Positions 39,880 to 48,485 of a stretch of 64,000 nt of DNA are shown here, one piece after another; position 1 is the stretch's first letter; the number at the start of each line of letters is the position of its first letter. Under the pieces are notes generated by a model, which saw only the letters and a list, made by a program, of their open reading frames with translations, ran no database searches and had not been told where the DNA came from. Made by a program: the position numbers and the translations under genes. This DNA comes from VGTK01 sp046327915 (GTDB lineage Bacteria; Desulfobacterota; Binatia; UBA12015), in NCBI GenBank assembly GCA_046327915.1, contig JAXLXO010000008.1, forward strand, positions 124,001-188,000, read 5' to 3'.

Positions 39880-41934
39880 TCAGAACTCGACGCGGAAGAG
39901 CCGCACCCAGATGTCGGTCTCGTCCGAGCCGTCCTTGCGCACGTTGAAGAAGCCCTCGTACTCGCCGTCGCCCGCGAGCGCGGGCGGTGCCGCGAGCGGC
40001 ACCGTGCGGCACAGCGCCTCCGTACGGATCAGCTCGTCGCGGAACGACTCCGTGCACCAGATCTCGCCCGGCGTGACGCGCGGCTCGATGCGCGCCGCGA
40101 CCGCGATCGCCTGCCCGCCGGTGACCGCGGCGCTGTCGCCGCCGGTGTCCTGCAGCCGGACTTCTCCGCGGTGCAGCGCGATGCGCAGCAGCGGCTTGCC
40201 CGGCGCGTCGTGTACGTCGTCGAGGATGCGGCGCGCGGCGCGCGCGAGCAGCCCCGCGTCGTCGTGCGTGATCAGGATGTGGTCGCCCTCGGTGATGTCG
40301 CGCGAGCGTGCGCCGCGCGCGTGCGTCGTGACGGCCTCGTCGATCGCGCGCCGCACCTCGGTGTCGATGCCCTGCTCCATCAGCGCCATCATGCCGCGCA
40401 CGTCGGCCTGCAGGACGTTCAGCTCCTGCGGCCGCGCCTCGTCGGGCTCGCGCCACGCGCGCCGGTAGCCGACGACGTTCACGCGGTCGATGCGCTCGGC
40501 GTAGGCGTGGTTCAGGCGCGCGATGATCTGCGAGAGCACGGGGTGCAGCAGGTAGTGCGTCGAGCGCGGCAGGACGCCGTCGGGCTCGAACGTCCCCTCG
40601 CCCGGCCGCAGGAAGCGCTGGCGGCGCTTGTTGTCCACCATGTCGTGCTCGAGCCAGCCGAGGAGCCCGGCCTTGTAGAGCGCGCAGAAGACGTGCTGCT
40701 CCGCGCCGGGAACCGAGCCCACCTCGTCGTTGTGCTCGCAGAACAGCGACTCCACCTCGTCGCGCGTCAGGATGTGCCCGGGGATGCGCGCGAAGACCTT
40801 CTGCAGATCGAGGTCGCCCAGATAGGGCGCGATCTCGCGCAGGTACTCCTGCGCGATCTCCGTCGCGGCCGCGTTCACCGCGACCTTCAGACGGTCCTCG
40901 ACGCGCTCGACGGGCTTCAGTGCCGAGAGACGCTGCCCGATGGTCATGAAGTCGCGCGGACGGAGCAGCGTGTGGCGGCAGACGTAGTCGAAGACGTCCT
41001 CGCGCTCGCCGGTCCAGCTGTGCGTGACGTGCGTGAGCCCGAAGAACGCGGTGAACGGGTCGTCCTTGACGCGGTCGGGGAACACCAGACGGCTCGCGGG
41101 CTCGCGGCGGATGTTGTTCGCGAAGATCTCGCACAGGCTCTCGATCGAGTAGACGATGTCGACCGCGCTGCCCTGGTACTGCTGCGACATCACGGTGCTC
41201 TCGGGCAGGCGCAGGTACGCCTCCTTTCGCACCGCCGCGTAGACCTTGAGGTGATGGTTGATGCGCCGCAGCTGGTAGCCGACCTCGACCAGACCGAGCT
41301 GCGAGAAGTACCAGATGTTCGGATCGATCTCGCCGGCGGCACTCGAGCGGCGGCCGCGCGTCTCGACGTGCTTGTTGAAGTACTCGTCGACGCTGTCGAC
41401 GAAGATCGCGATCGGGACCTTGATGGCGCGCAGCCGCGGCACGAGGTGTCCGTCGGTGTCGTTGGCGCAGCGCTGCAGGTCGCTCGGCGACAGGTCGAGG
41501 AGGCGCACGAAGTGGTCGACGACGCCGCGCAGGTTCCGGTCCGCGACGAGTCCGGTGAGCCGCGCTCCGACCTCGAGCCCGTCGACGCGGTCGAGCTTCT
41601 TCAGCGTCGCGAGCGCAATCGACGTGAGCCAGACCTTCGACCACCACAGCGGCGAGCCCGCGTAGAGCTGGACCGCCTCCTGGCTGAAGACCTTGTCGCC
41701 GATCGGCTTGTCGAGCAGCCCATGGTCCGGGAGGCAGGTGACGCCGCTGCGCTGCGTGAGCACGCGCTTCGCCTTCAGAAGGAGCGTCTTGCCGAAGCCC
41801 TTCGTGCCCACCACGACGAACTTCTCGCCACCGGGGCTCAGGAACTCCTCGATCTCCGGCGTCCGGTGCAGGACCGCCGCGTCGAAGTCCTCGGCGACGC
41901 GAATGTCGTCGGCGTCTACGGTCCAGGCGCGCAT
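39880..41934 (-). CDS. P-loop NTPase fused to a class III nucleotidyl-cyclase-like domain
   Basis: 684 residues. N-terminal P-loop domain: Walker A GTKGFGKT at 43-50 and Walker B IAIFVDSVDEYF at about 175-186, in the style of the Sll1717-type or KAP/STAND-like ATPases. A helical middle (about 250-500) follows. Residues 504-684 resemble a class III adenylate/guanylate cyclase: LQADVRGMMALMEQG with the first metal Asp, ITEGDHILITHDD with the second, LLRIALHRGEVRLQDTGGD, and QAIAVAARIEPRVTPGEIWC. In the last block the transition-state Asn is Ala, while the Arg is kept, so catalysis may be impaired or altered. No membrane segment. The design is that of a regulated switch with a nucleotide-handling output, perhaps stress or phage response; this is inference. 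Head of a four-gene run. Confidence 0.8.
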   Translation of the reverse strand: MRAWTVDADDIRVAEDFDAAVLHRTPEIEEFLSPGGEKFVVVGTKGFGKTLLLKAKRVLTQRSGVTCLPDHGLLDKPIGDKVFSQEAVQLYAGSPLWWSKVWLTSIALATLKKLDRVDGLEVGARLTGLVADRNLRGVVDHFVRLLDLSPSDLQRCANDTDGHLVPRLRAIKVPIAIFVDSVDEYFNKHVETRGRRSSAAGEIDPNIWYFSQLGLVEVGYQLRRINHHLKVYAAVRKEAYLRLPESTVMSQQYQGSAVDIVYSIESLCEIFANNIRREPASRLVFPDRVKDDPFTAFFGLTHVTHSWTGEREDVFDYVCRHTLLRPRDFMTIGQRLSALKPVERVEDRLKVAVNAAATEIAQEYLREIAPYLGDLDLQKVFARIPGHILTRDEVESLFCEHNDEVGSVPGAEQHVFCALYKAGLLGWLEHDMVDNKRRQRFLRPGEGTFEPDGVLPRSTHYLLHPVLSQIIARLNHAYAERIDRVNVVGYRRAWREPDEARPQELNVLQADVRGMMALMEQGIDTEVRRAIDEAVTTHARGARSRDITEGDHILITHDDAGLLARAARRILDDVHDAPGKPLLRIALHRGEVRLQDTGGDSAAVTGGQAIAVAARIEPRVTPGEIWCTESFRDELIRTEALCRTVPLAAPPALAGDGEYEGFFNVRKDGSDETDIWVRLFRVEF

Positions 41935-41984
41935 CGCGAGCGTTGAGCGTTAGGCGGCACGGGCCGCGGCGTCAACCGTCCGAC

Positions 41985-42006
41985 GACAGGCGTTCTGCCG
42001 CCTGTC
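41985..42006. promoter_or_regulatory. Inverted repeat in the divergent NTPase-cyclase / beta-helix gap
   Basis: Perfect 8-bp arms GACAGGCG / CGCCTGTC around TTCTGC. It sits 51 bp from the NTPase ATG and about 100 bp from the start of the beta-helix gene, a position suited to an operator of the divergent promoters. It could equally be a hairpin in either leader. No regulator gene lies next to it. Confidence 0.4.
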
Positions 42007-42106
42007 ACTCCGGCACCGTCGCAATCGCGGCGGTGCAACCGGGCGTCCACTCCGGGAGGCGCCGCCGGCCCTCCGCCGGATGGCCGAACCACGGAGAAAA
42101 ACCGTC

Positions 42107-43090
42107 ATGCATTCGAACGCCCCCCGCCGCCGCTCGCACACGATGTCCGTCGCGGGCCTCGCGGTCTGCGCCGCGCTGGCCCGGACACCGTCCGCGCACG
42201 CGCAGTCGATCGCCTGCGGAAGCGTGATCGGCCCGAACGAGAACGTCGTGCTCGCCGGCGACCTGCAGTGCACGCACGCCACCGGCGGCATCACCGTCAT
42301 CGGCCCGGCGACGCTCGACCTCGGCGGCCATCACGTCACCTGCGCGCCCGAGACCGAACGATCGAGCGGCATCGTGCTCGCCGGCAAGCGCGCGCAGCTG
42401 CGCAACGGCTCCGTGGTCGGCTGCAAGGCGGGCGTCGAGGTCGTGGGCGAGGGCGGGCACCGCATCGAGCAGGTGACCGCGGCGGCAGACGTGGAGGCCG
42501 GGTTCCGCGTCGACAGCAACGGCAACACGCTGCGCTCCGACACCGGCGGCGGCACCACCAGCGGCATCGACTTCGTCGTGCGCAGCGACCGCAACCTCCT
42601 CGTCGGCAACACCACCGCGATCGACGGCTTGCCGCCGGCGCCGATCGGATTCCGCGTCGTCGGCAGCCGCAATCGGCTGCGCGGCAACACGTCGGCCAAC
42701 CACCGGCAGTTCGGCTTCCATCTCGACTTCGCGTCCGAGCGCAACGTGCTGCACGGCAACACGGCCAGCGGCAACGGCAGCAGCGGCATCCAGGTCGATG
42801 GCCTGCGAACGTCGCTGACGGGCAACGCGGTACTCGCGAACGGCCACGAGGGGATCCTCGTGAACGGGTCGGGGGCGCGCCTCACGCGCAACGAGGTCCG
42901 GGACAACGGCAGCTCGGGGATCCGCCTCTTCCAGGACGTCGGTGATGCCGTGATCGCGCACAACACGGTGCTGGGCAACGATCGACGCGACCTCGGAGCG
43001 TGGGACCTGGAGGACGACACGCCCGGCTGCTCGACGAACCGCTGGCGCGCGAACGTGTTCGCGACGGCGAACGCTCCCTGCATCGACTGA
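42107..43090 (+). CDS. Secreted right-handed parallel beta-helix protein (NosD/PbH1-like)
   Basis: 327 residues from ATG 42107. The signal peptide includes TMSVAGLAVCAALART and ends at the likely cleavage site SAHA|Q. The body is built of PbH1-type coils of 20-25 residues, each with a G-N or G-x-x-N turn: DRNLLVGNTTAIDG, SRNRLRGNTSANHRQFG, ERNVLHGNTASGNGSSGIQV, ARLTRNEVRDNGSSGIRLFQ. Four Cys near both ends may form disulfides. Such folds occur in pectate-lyase-like enzymes and adhesins; no lyase catalytic residues are evident. Probably extracellular or periplasmic. Divergent from the NTPase-cyclase gene. Confidence 0.85.
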   Translation: MHSNAPRRRSHTMSVAGLAVCAALARTPSAHAQSIACGSVIGPNENVVLAGDLQCTHATGGITVIGPATLDLGGHHVTCAPETERSSGIVLAGKRAQLRNGSVVGCKAGVEVVGEGGHRIEQVTAAADVEAGFRVDSNGNTLRSDTGGGTTSGIDFVVRSDRNLLVGNTTAIDGLPPAPIGFRVVGSRNRLRGNTSANHRQFGFHLDFASERNVLHGNTASGNGSSGIQVDGLRTSLTGNAVLANGHEGILVNGSGARLTRNEVRDNGSSGIRLFQDVGDAVIAHNTVLGNDRRDLGAWDLEDDTPGCSTNRWRANVFATANAPCID

Positions 43091-43108
43091 AGCGGACGAG
43101 GCCGAGCG

Positions 43109-44647
43109 TCAGCCCGCGCCGAGGGGCACCGTCGCCGACTGCAGGAGCCGCTTGACCTCGCGGATTCCGGTCGTCATCGCGCCGTCGGCGTGCGCGTAGC
43201 GCGTGCGGTGGGTGTGCTCCCCGCAGAACAGGATCCGGCCTGCGACCGGCTCGGCGAGGACGTCGTGATCTTCGGGCGAAGAGCCCAGCGCGGTCGTCGT
43301 GTAACCGCCTCGAGTGTACGGACTCCCCTGCCAGTCGGTGACGTTCCACGCACGCGGCTGCGGCACGTCGCGGCCGAGGATGTCGCGCAGGCGAGCGAGC
43401 GTCAGCTCGAGCACGGCCCGTGGGCCGAGGTCGTGCATGCGCCGTGCGTCCGTACCCGAGCTGAACGCGATCAGCGCGGGCTCGCCGCTGATCCGGTCGA
43501 CATCGACCCAGAGCGGGAGCTGAAACGGAACCCGACCGGACACGTGAACGATGTGGGTGTGCAGCGCGTCGGCCCAGAACGGCTCGTCGAACGCGAGCGC
43601 GACCTTCTCGATCCAGCCGAAGCCCACGCGCCGGATCGCCGCGAGCTTGTCGCTCGGCAGCGCCGGCAGGAAGCGGATCGCGCGCGCCTTGAGCACGCCG
43701 AGCGGCACCGCGACCACGACGTGCGAGCCGCGCTCGACGAAACGGCGCGGGCCCGAGGCGGTGCGGGCGACGCCGTGCACGGACACCCCGTGGCGCGAGC
43801 ACTCGATCGCCCGAACCTCGTGCAGGAGCCGCACCGGCTCGGGGCCGGCCATCGCTTCGTACAGGCTCGCGTAGCCGCCGACCGGCCACACGCCGAGGCC
43901 GCCGCCGTAGCCGAGGTCGCGCGTCACGACGTCGTGCAGCGACATCCGGGTCCACGGGTAGTTCTCCGGCAGCTCCGAGAGGATGCGGATCGCGAACTCG
44001 GCCTGCCGCCGCGCGTCGCCGACCAGCCCCTGCCGATCGAGGTAGAGCTGCGCCCCGTCGTAGACCGATGCGCCCCGGCCCAGCTCGGCGGCGATCGCAA
44101 CCGCCGCACCGAACGCGAAGTTGGCGCCGTGGCCGAGCGCCGCGAGCTTCTCGTCGAGCGCGAGCTCGCGGCGCAGGCGGCCGTCCCACATCCGATAGGT
44201 CGTCGCGTCGGCATCGAGGTCGGCGTTGCGGCGCGCGACGCCGACCTGCTCCGCGAAGGTGGTCAGCGGGTTGCCGATCGGGTCGTGGATCCACGAGCAG
44301 CCGAGGTCGACCGGAATCCCGCCGAGGTCGATCGTGTGCGCGCGACCGCCGATCCGATCGCGCCCCTCGAGAACGACGTGCTCGATGCCGGCGTTGCGCA
44401 GCGCGTTGGCGGCGGTGAGACCGGCCCAGCCTGCCCCGACGACGATCACCCGCTCCGGCGCGCCGGCGAGCCCCGACGGGATCGCCGCCGAGCCGTCGTC
44501 GTACTCGGCCGTGGCGGCAGCGCGGGCGATGCGCGCGAGCGGTCCGGCGAGTGCGACGCCCGCACCGGCGACGGCGGCTGCGCGCAACAGCTCGCGCCGG
44601 GTCGGCTGCCAACGGGAGCGTGGAGGCCGATTCCCCTGATCGTTCAT
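43109..44647 (-). CDS. Flavin-containing amine oxidase with Tat signal
   Basis: 512 residues. Twin-arginine motif PTRRELLRAAAVAG with a hydrophobic core ending near IARAAATA, so a folded FAD enzyme is exported. FAD-binding GxGxxG in RVIVVGAGWAGLTAANALRN, then EGRDRIGGRAHTIDLGGIPV typical of monoamine oxidases, and the C-terminal GRILFCGEHTHRTRYAHADG that contacts the flavin. It oxidises an amine, or in related families a polyamine or carotenoid, producing H2O2. Divergent from a TetR gene over a 34-bp operator, which is probably its control site. Substrate unknown. Confidence 0.88.
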   Translation of the reverse strand: MNDQGNRPPRSRWQPTRRELLRAAAVAGAGVALAGPLARIARAAATAEYDDGSAAIPSGLAGAPERVIVVGAGWAGLTAANALRNAGIEHVVLEGRDRIGGRAHTIDLGGIPVDLGCSWIHDPIGNPLTTFAEQVGVARRNADLDADATTYRMWDGRLRRELALDEKLAALGHGANFAFGAAVAIAAELGRGASVYDGAQLYLDRQGLVGDARRQAEFAIRILSELPENYPWTRMSLHDVVTRDLGYGGGLGVWPVGGYASLYEAMAGPEPVRLLHEVRAIECSRHGVSVHGVARTASGPRRFVERGSHVVVAVPLGVLKARAIRFLPALPSDKLAAIRRVGFGWIEKVALAFDEPFWADALHTHIVHVSGRVPFQLPLWVDVDRISGEPALIAFSSGTDARRMHDLGPRAVLELTLARLRDILGRDVPQPRAWNVTDWQGSPYTRGGYTTTALGSSPEDHDVLAEPVAGRILFCGEHTHRTRYAHADGAMTTGIREVKRLLQSATVPLGAG

Positions 44648-44665
44648 GCGGCACGTCTATCCGAT

Positions 44666-44699
44666 CGATGTTACAAGGTCGAGCATGGTTGTAACATCG
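44666..44699. promoter_or_regulatory. TetR-type operator between amine oxidase and TetR genes
   Basis: Perfect 11-bp inverted repeat CGATGTTACAA / TTGTAACATCG with a 12-bp spacer. It lies just upstream of the amine oxidase start and covers ATG 44685 of the TetR gene. The size and symmetry fit a TetR dimer-of-dimers or long dimer site, and the place fits repression of both genes. Confidence 0.75.
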
Positions 44700-45377
44700 G
44701 CGCGCGGCACCGGTCCGCGGCTCGCCGCGGCACTGGGACGTGCGCTCGCGCGCCCGGTGGCGCTCCGCGTCCACCCGACCGACGATCGCATCATCGACGC
44801 GACCCTCGACGCGCTCGCCGTGAGCGGGCTCGCGAAGCTCGCGGTCGAGGACGTGGCAAGGCGCGCGGGGGTGACCCGGATGACCGTCTACCGGCGCTTC
44901 CGCGACCGGCAGCAGCTCATCGAGGCGACGATGGCGCGCGAGTCGGCGCGCCTGCTGGCCGCAGTCGCGGCCGCCGACGATCCGCGTGCGGAGCCCGTCG
45001 AGCGGATCGTGCGCATCGTGACCACGTCGCTCGGCACCGCTCGCCGCCACCCGCTGGTCGCGCACTGGCTCGCGACCGACCCGGGCGAGCTGCTGCGCGC
45101 CGTCCTCGCCGACGACGCCGCGGTGCTGCGCGCCGGCGCCGCCTACGTCGCCGCCACGATCCGCGGCGCGTCCCGAGGCGCGCGTCGCTCCCGGAAGGGC
45201 GACGGACTCGCTGCCGAGCGCACCGGCGACCTCCTCGTCCGTCTCTACGCGGCGCTGGTGCTGATGCCGCCGCCCTCGGTCGACCTCGACGACCCGCGCC
45301 AGGTCGAATCGCTGGCACGCGAGCTCATCGCGCCGATCCTCGTCGGCCAGCGCGTCGGCCAGCGCCGTCCGCGTTGA
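44685..45377 (+). CDS. TetR-family transcriptional regulator
   Basis: 230 residues if started at ATG 44685, which lies inside the operator; GTG 44757 (just before ALRVHPTDDRIIDAT) is an alternative that keeps the whole DNA-binding domain and would leave the operator upstream. HTH: RIIDATLDALAVSGLAKLAV, EDVARRAGVTRMTVYRRFRD, RQQLIEATMARESARLL. The C-terminal helical domain is ordinary for the family. It is divergent from the Tat amine oxidase and very probably represses it and itself through the 34-bp inverted repeat. Inducer unknown. Confidence 0.85.
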   Translation: MVVTSARGTGPRLAAALGRALARPVALRVHPTDDRIIDATLDALAVSGLAKLAVEDVARRAGVTRMTVYRRFRDRQQLIEATMARESARLLAAVAAADDPRAEPVERIVRIVTTSLGTARRHPLVAHWLATDPGELLRAVLADDAAVLRAGAAYVAATIRGASRGARRSRKGDGLAAERTGDLLVRLYAALVLMPPPSVDLDDPRQVESLARELIAPILVGQRVGQRRPR

Positions 45378-45431
45378 GCGTCCGGACTGCGCGCGAGTGT
45401 CCGCCGAGGCCGCGCGAGCCCGATTCGAGGC

Positions 45432-45923
45432 TCAGCCGTAGTCCGCGACGTCGCCCGGCTTCTTCGTCCGATCGCCCGCCGACGCCGGCCGCTCGAACTT
45501 CGGATTCGGCAGCTTGACGATGCCGCGCTCCGCGAGAAGCCGCGCGTGGCCCTCCTTGTCCGCAGGCACCGGGCGCGGATCGCCCGCCCAGGTCTCGAAC
45601 AGCATCGTTCCCTCGGGTCCGGCGATCAGCGGACCGAAGACCGCGCCCTTCTCGAGGACGAGAAGCGTCCCGGGACCACAGACGCGGTCGCCGACGGTGA
45701 GCTGGCCTTCGGTGATCAGCACCAGATGGTCGCTCATGTGGCCGTGGCGCTCGATCACGACACCCGGGTCGTAGCGGCCCCAGACCACCATGCGATCCGG
45801 CGTCCACTCGAGGAACTTCTCGTGCACCGACACGCGGCGATCGCCGTGCTGCTGGGCGATCACCTCGGTCCAGGGGACGTCTGCGCTGTCGACGACGACG
45901 AAGCGGGGCTCGCGCTCACTCAT
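45432..45923 (-). CDS. Cupin-domain protein
   Basis: 163 residues. A single cupin barrel: motif 1 RYDPGVVIERHGHMSDHLVL, which contributes the His-x-His and later His ligands, motif around EGQLTVGDRVCGPGTLLVLE, and motif 2 GPEGTMLFETWAGDPRPVPA. Metal-binding by H-x-H is plausible; many such proteins are dioxygenases, isomerases or sensors. The N-terminal 40 residues (FVVVDSADVPWTEVIAQQHG) resemble those of ChrR-like or anti-sigma-type cupins but no zinc-binding domain is present. It stands alone; convergent with the TetR gene. Confidence 0.8.
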   Translation of the reverse strand: MSEREPRFVVVDSADVPWTEVIAQQHGDRRVSVHEKFLEWTPDRMVVWGRYDPGVVIERHGHMSDHLVLITEGQLTVGDRVCGPGTLLVLEKGAVFGPLIAGPEGTMLFETWAGDPRPVPADKEGHARLLAERGIVKLPNPKFERPASAGDRTKKPGDVADYG

Positions 45924-46147
45924 CGGTCCTCTGTGCGCCGCCGATGCGTGCCAGCGCAAGCGGGCGGACGACTGGTCGCCGGTGGTGGCGCCGCTCGCGC
46001 GCGCGAACGCGACGTTGGAACGCGTCCCGCGACCGATCGCGCATCGACCGCAGGCGCGAAGCGGAACCGGCTTGAGTGACGCCCCCGTTTGATGGGATTC
46101 CTGTCCGCGCCGCGCCCCGATCGAACGGGCCGCCACGCGGAGGGACC

Positions 46148-47659
46148 ATGCTGCTGCGCACCAGCGACAAGACGCGCGACGACGAACAGTACGACGGCGG
46201 ACTGCCGATCCCGACCCAGCTCGTCTCGAACAGCGAGTACTACCCGATCCCGCAGACGCCGCGGCAGCGGAAGATCGAGGACCTGATCCGGCGCATGGCC
46301 GACGAGCGCGCAGCGGCGCTCGGCTGGTCGCGGCGCAAGTTCCTGTCGTCGGCGTGCGGCACCGCGACGGCGCTCATGGCGCTGAACCTCGCGAGCGGCT
46401 GCAGCGACTCGTCGAGCGGCGGCTTCGCGGTCGACGACTGCGCGACGCGCGACCCCGCCGCGGCGCGCGAGCAGTTCTCCGCCGACTACTTCATCGTCGA
46501 CGTGCAGACGCACCACGCGGATCTCGACGGACCGATCGCCGGCAACCCGACGCTGGCCGCGTTCTTCGCACCGTTCCGGACGTGCGCGCCCGCGACGCTC
46601 GAGTCGGGCGACTGCCACCGCGGCGAGCTCGCCGAGCTGTCGCGCGCGAACTACCTGAAGGAGATCTTCCTCGACTCCGAGACCGCCGTCGCGATGATGA
46701 GCGGCATCCCGGCGCCGAACTCCTCGCTGCAGCTGATCAGCAACGACGCGATGGCCGAGACGCGCAACCTCGGCAACCAGCTCGGCGCGTCGCAGCGCAT
46801 GCTGACACAGGGCATGCTGACGCCGAACTTCCCCGCCGACGCCGACACCGGCACGCGCATCGCCGACATGGAGCACCTCGTCAAGGATCTCGGCATCCGC
46901 GCGCTGAAGACCTACACCGGCGCGGGCTACGGCGTATTCGGTCCCGACATCGCACCGTGGTGGATGGACGACGAGCAGGTCGCCTACCCGATGCTCGAGG
47001 AGGCGACGCGCCTCGGCATCGACATCGTCAACGTCCACAAGGGTCTGCGCCTCGGCATCTTCGACCCGGAGCACATCAAGCCGCGCGACATCCCCAAGGC
47101 CGCGAAGGACTGGCCGAACATCCGCTTCGGCATCTATCACTCGGGCTTCGAGTACCTCGACGAGCTCTGCCGCCTGAAGCGCGACGAGATGCCCGAGGTG
47201 ACCAACGTCTACCCGGAGCTCGGCGCGGTCTTCGCGAGCGCGGTGCTCGACGACTCGGGTGTCGACGCGATCGGCCACCTGCTCGGCAAGCTCGTCACCA
47301 ACTTCGGCGCCGACCACATCCTCTGGGGCACGGACTCGATCTGGTACGGCACGCCGCAGTGGCAGATCGACGCGCTGAAGACCTTCCGCATGCCGCAGCA
47401 CCTCAAGGACGACTTCGGCTACCCCGACATCACCGACGACATGAAGGCGCAGATCTTCGGCCTGAACGCGTCGCGCCTCTACAAGCTCGATCCCGAAGAG
47501 GTGCGCTGCACGCTGCCGAACGACCAGCTCGCGCAGGCGCGCGCGATGTACCTCGACGAGCAGCCCGTGCCGAGCCTCCGCACCTACGGCCCGAAGACGC
47601 GGCGCGAGTTCCTGAACCTCGCCTTCAACGGACGCCCTGATCCGCGGCGGCGCGGCTGA
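46148..47659 (+). CDS. Exported amidohydrolase-2-family protein with late Tat signal
   Basis: 503 residues from ATG 46148. About 60 residues precede a twin-arginine motif GWSRRKFLSSACGTATALMA, ending in a lipobox-like LNLASGCSDS. Long n-regions of this kind occur in some Tat substrates. The mature part is an amidohydrolase-2 TIM barrel: YFIVDVQTHHADLDG carries an H-H metal motif (HxH-like), RFGIYHSGFEYL a later His, and DHILWGTDSIWYGTPQWQID the metal Asp and following region. Related enzymes decarboxylate or hydrolyse aromatic acids and lactones. The stop overlaps the methyltransferase start (TGATG), so they are coupled. Confidence 0.82.
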   Translation: MLLRTSDKTRDDEQYDGGLPIPTQLVSNSEYYPIPQTPRQRKIEDLIRRMADERAAALGWSRRKFLSSACGTATALMALNLASGCSDSSSGGFAVDDCATRDPAAAREQFSADYFIVDVQTHHADLDGPIAGNPTLAAFFAPFRTCAPATLESGDCHRGELAELSRANYLKEIFLDSETAVAMMSGIPAPNSSLQLISNDAMAETRNLGNQLGASQRMLTQGMLTPNFPADADTGTRIADMEHLVKDLGIRALKTYTGAGYGVFGPDIAPWWMDDEQVAYPMLEEATRLGIDIVNVHKGLRLGIFDPEHIKPRDIPKAAKDWPNIRFGIYHSGFEYLDELCRLKRDEMPEVTNVYPELGAVFASAVLDDSGVDAIGHLLGKLVTNFGADHILWGTDSIWYGTPQWQIDALKTFRMPQHLKDDFGYPDITDDMKAQIFGLNASRLYKLDPEEVRCTLPNDQLAQARAMYLDEQPVPSLRTYGPKTRREFLNLAFNGRPDPRRRG

Positions 47660-48477
47660 TGCGCGCTCGATGCGCGGCGGTCGCGAAGCTTCTCCTGCCG
47701 TGCGCGGTCGCGCTGCTCGCGATCGCGCACGGTGCGCAGGCCGTGGTGTCCGACGCGGCCGCCAACGCCACCACGGCTCCGGCGTCCGCCGCGACGAGCG
47801 CCGCCGTCGCCGCGCCGGATCGCAGCGCCGACGACCGCGCGCTCGATGACGGCCGCAATCCCGCCGCGATGCTCGCCTTCTTCGGCATCGCGCCCGGCAT
47901 GAAGGTCGCGGAGCTCGGCACCGGCGGCGGCTACACCTCCGAGCTGCTCGCGCGCACCGTCGGGCCGGCGGGAAAGGTCTACGCGCAGAACTCGCAGCTC
48001 ATCCTCGATCGCTTCGCGCAGAAGCCGTGGACCGAGCGCCTGCAGAAGCCGGTGATGGCCAACGTCGTGCGCCTCGACCGCCCGTTCGACGATCCGTTCC
48101 CGGAGGACGTCAAGGACCTCGACGCCGTGCTGATCGTGCTCTTCTACCACGACACGTACTGGCAGAAGGTCGATCGCGCGAAGATGAACGCGGCGGTGAT
48201 GCGCGTGCTGAAGCCGGGCGGCGTGTACGGCATCGTCGATCACAGCGCGGCCGCGGGCCACGGCGAGAGCGACGTCGAGAGCCTGCACCGCATCGAGGAG
48301 TCGACGCTGCGCGCCGACGTCGAGAAGGCCGGCTTCGTCCTGGAGGGCAGCGCGGACTTCCTGAAGCGTCCCGACGACACGCGCGACTGGAGCGCGTCGC
48401 CGCGCACGGCGGGCGAGAAGCGCGGCACGAGCGACCGCTTCGTGCTGAAGTTCGTCAAGCCCGTCGCGACGAAGTAG
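47659..48477 (+). CDS. SAM-dependent methyltransferase-like protein with signal peptide
   Basis: 272 residues. Residues 1-28 form a Sec signal (LLLPCAVALLAIAHGAQA). A Thr/Ala-rich linker of about 30 residues precedes a class I methyltransferase core: MKVAELGTGGGYTSELLART is motif I, FDDPFPEDVKDLDAVLIVLF carries the strand-4 region, and VMRVLKPGGVYGIVDHSAAA is the strand-5 motif. The fold suggests SAM binding, but SAM is not known in the periplasm; either the signal is inefficient or the fold has another role. It is coupled to the amidohydrolase upstream and followed 8 bp later by the VOC protein, so the three probably act together. Confidence 0.8.
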   Translation: MRARCAAVAKLLLPCAVALLAIAHGAQAVVSDAAANATTAPASAATSAAVAAPDRSADDRALDDGRNPAAMLAFFGIAPGMKVAELGTGGGYTSELLARTVGPAGKVYAQNSQLILDRFAQKPWTERLQKPVMANVVRLDRPFDDPFPEDVKDLDAVLIVLFYHDTYWQKVDRAKMNAAVMRVLKPGGVYGIVDHSAAAGHGESDVESLHRIEESTLRADVEKAGFVLEGSADFLKRPDDTRDWSASPRTAGEKRGTSDRFVLKFVKPVATK

Positions 48478-48485
48478 ACACCGCC

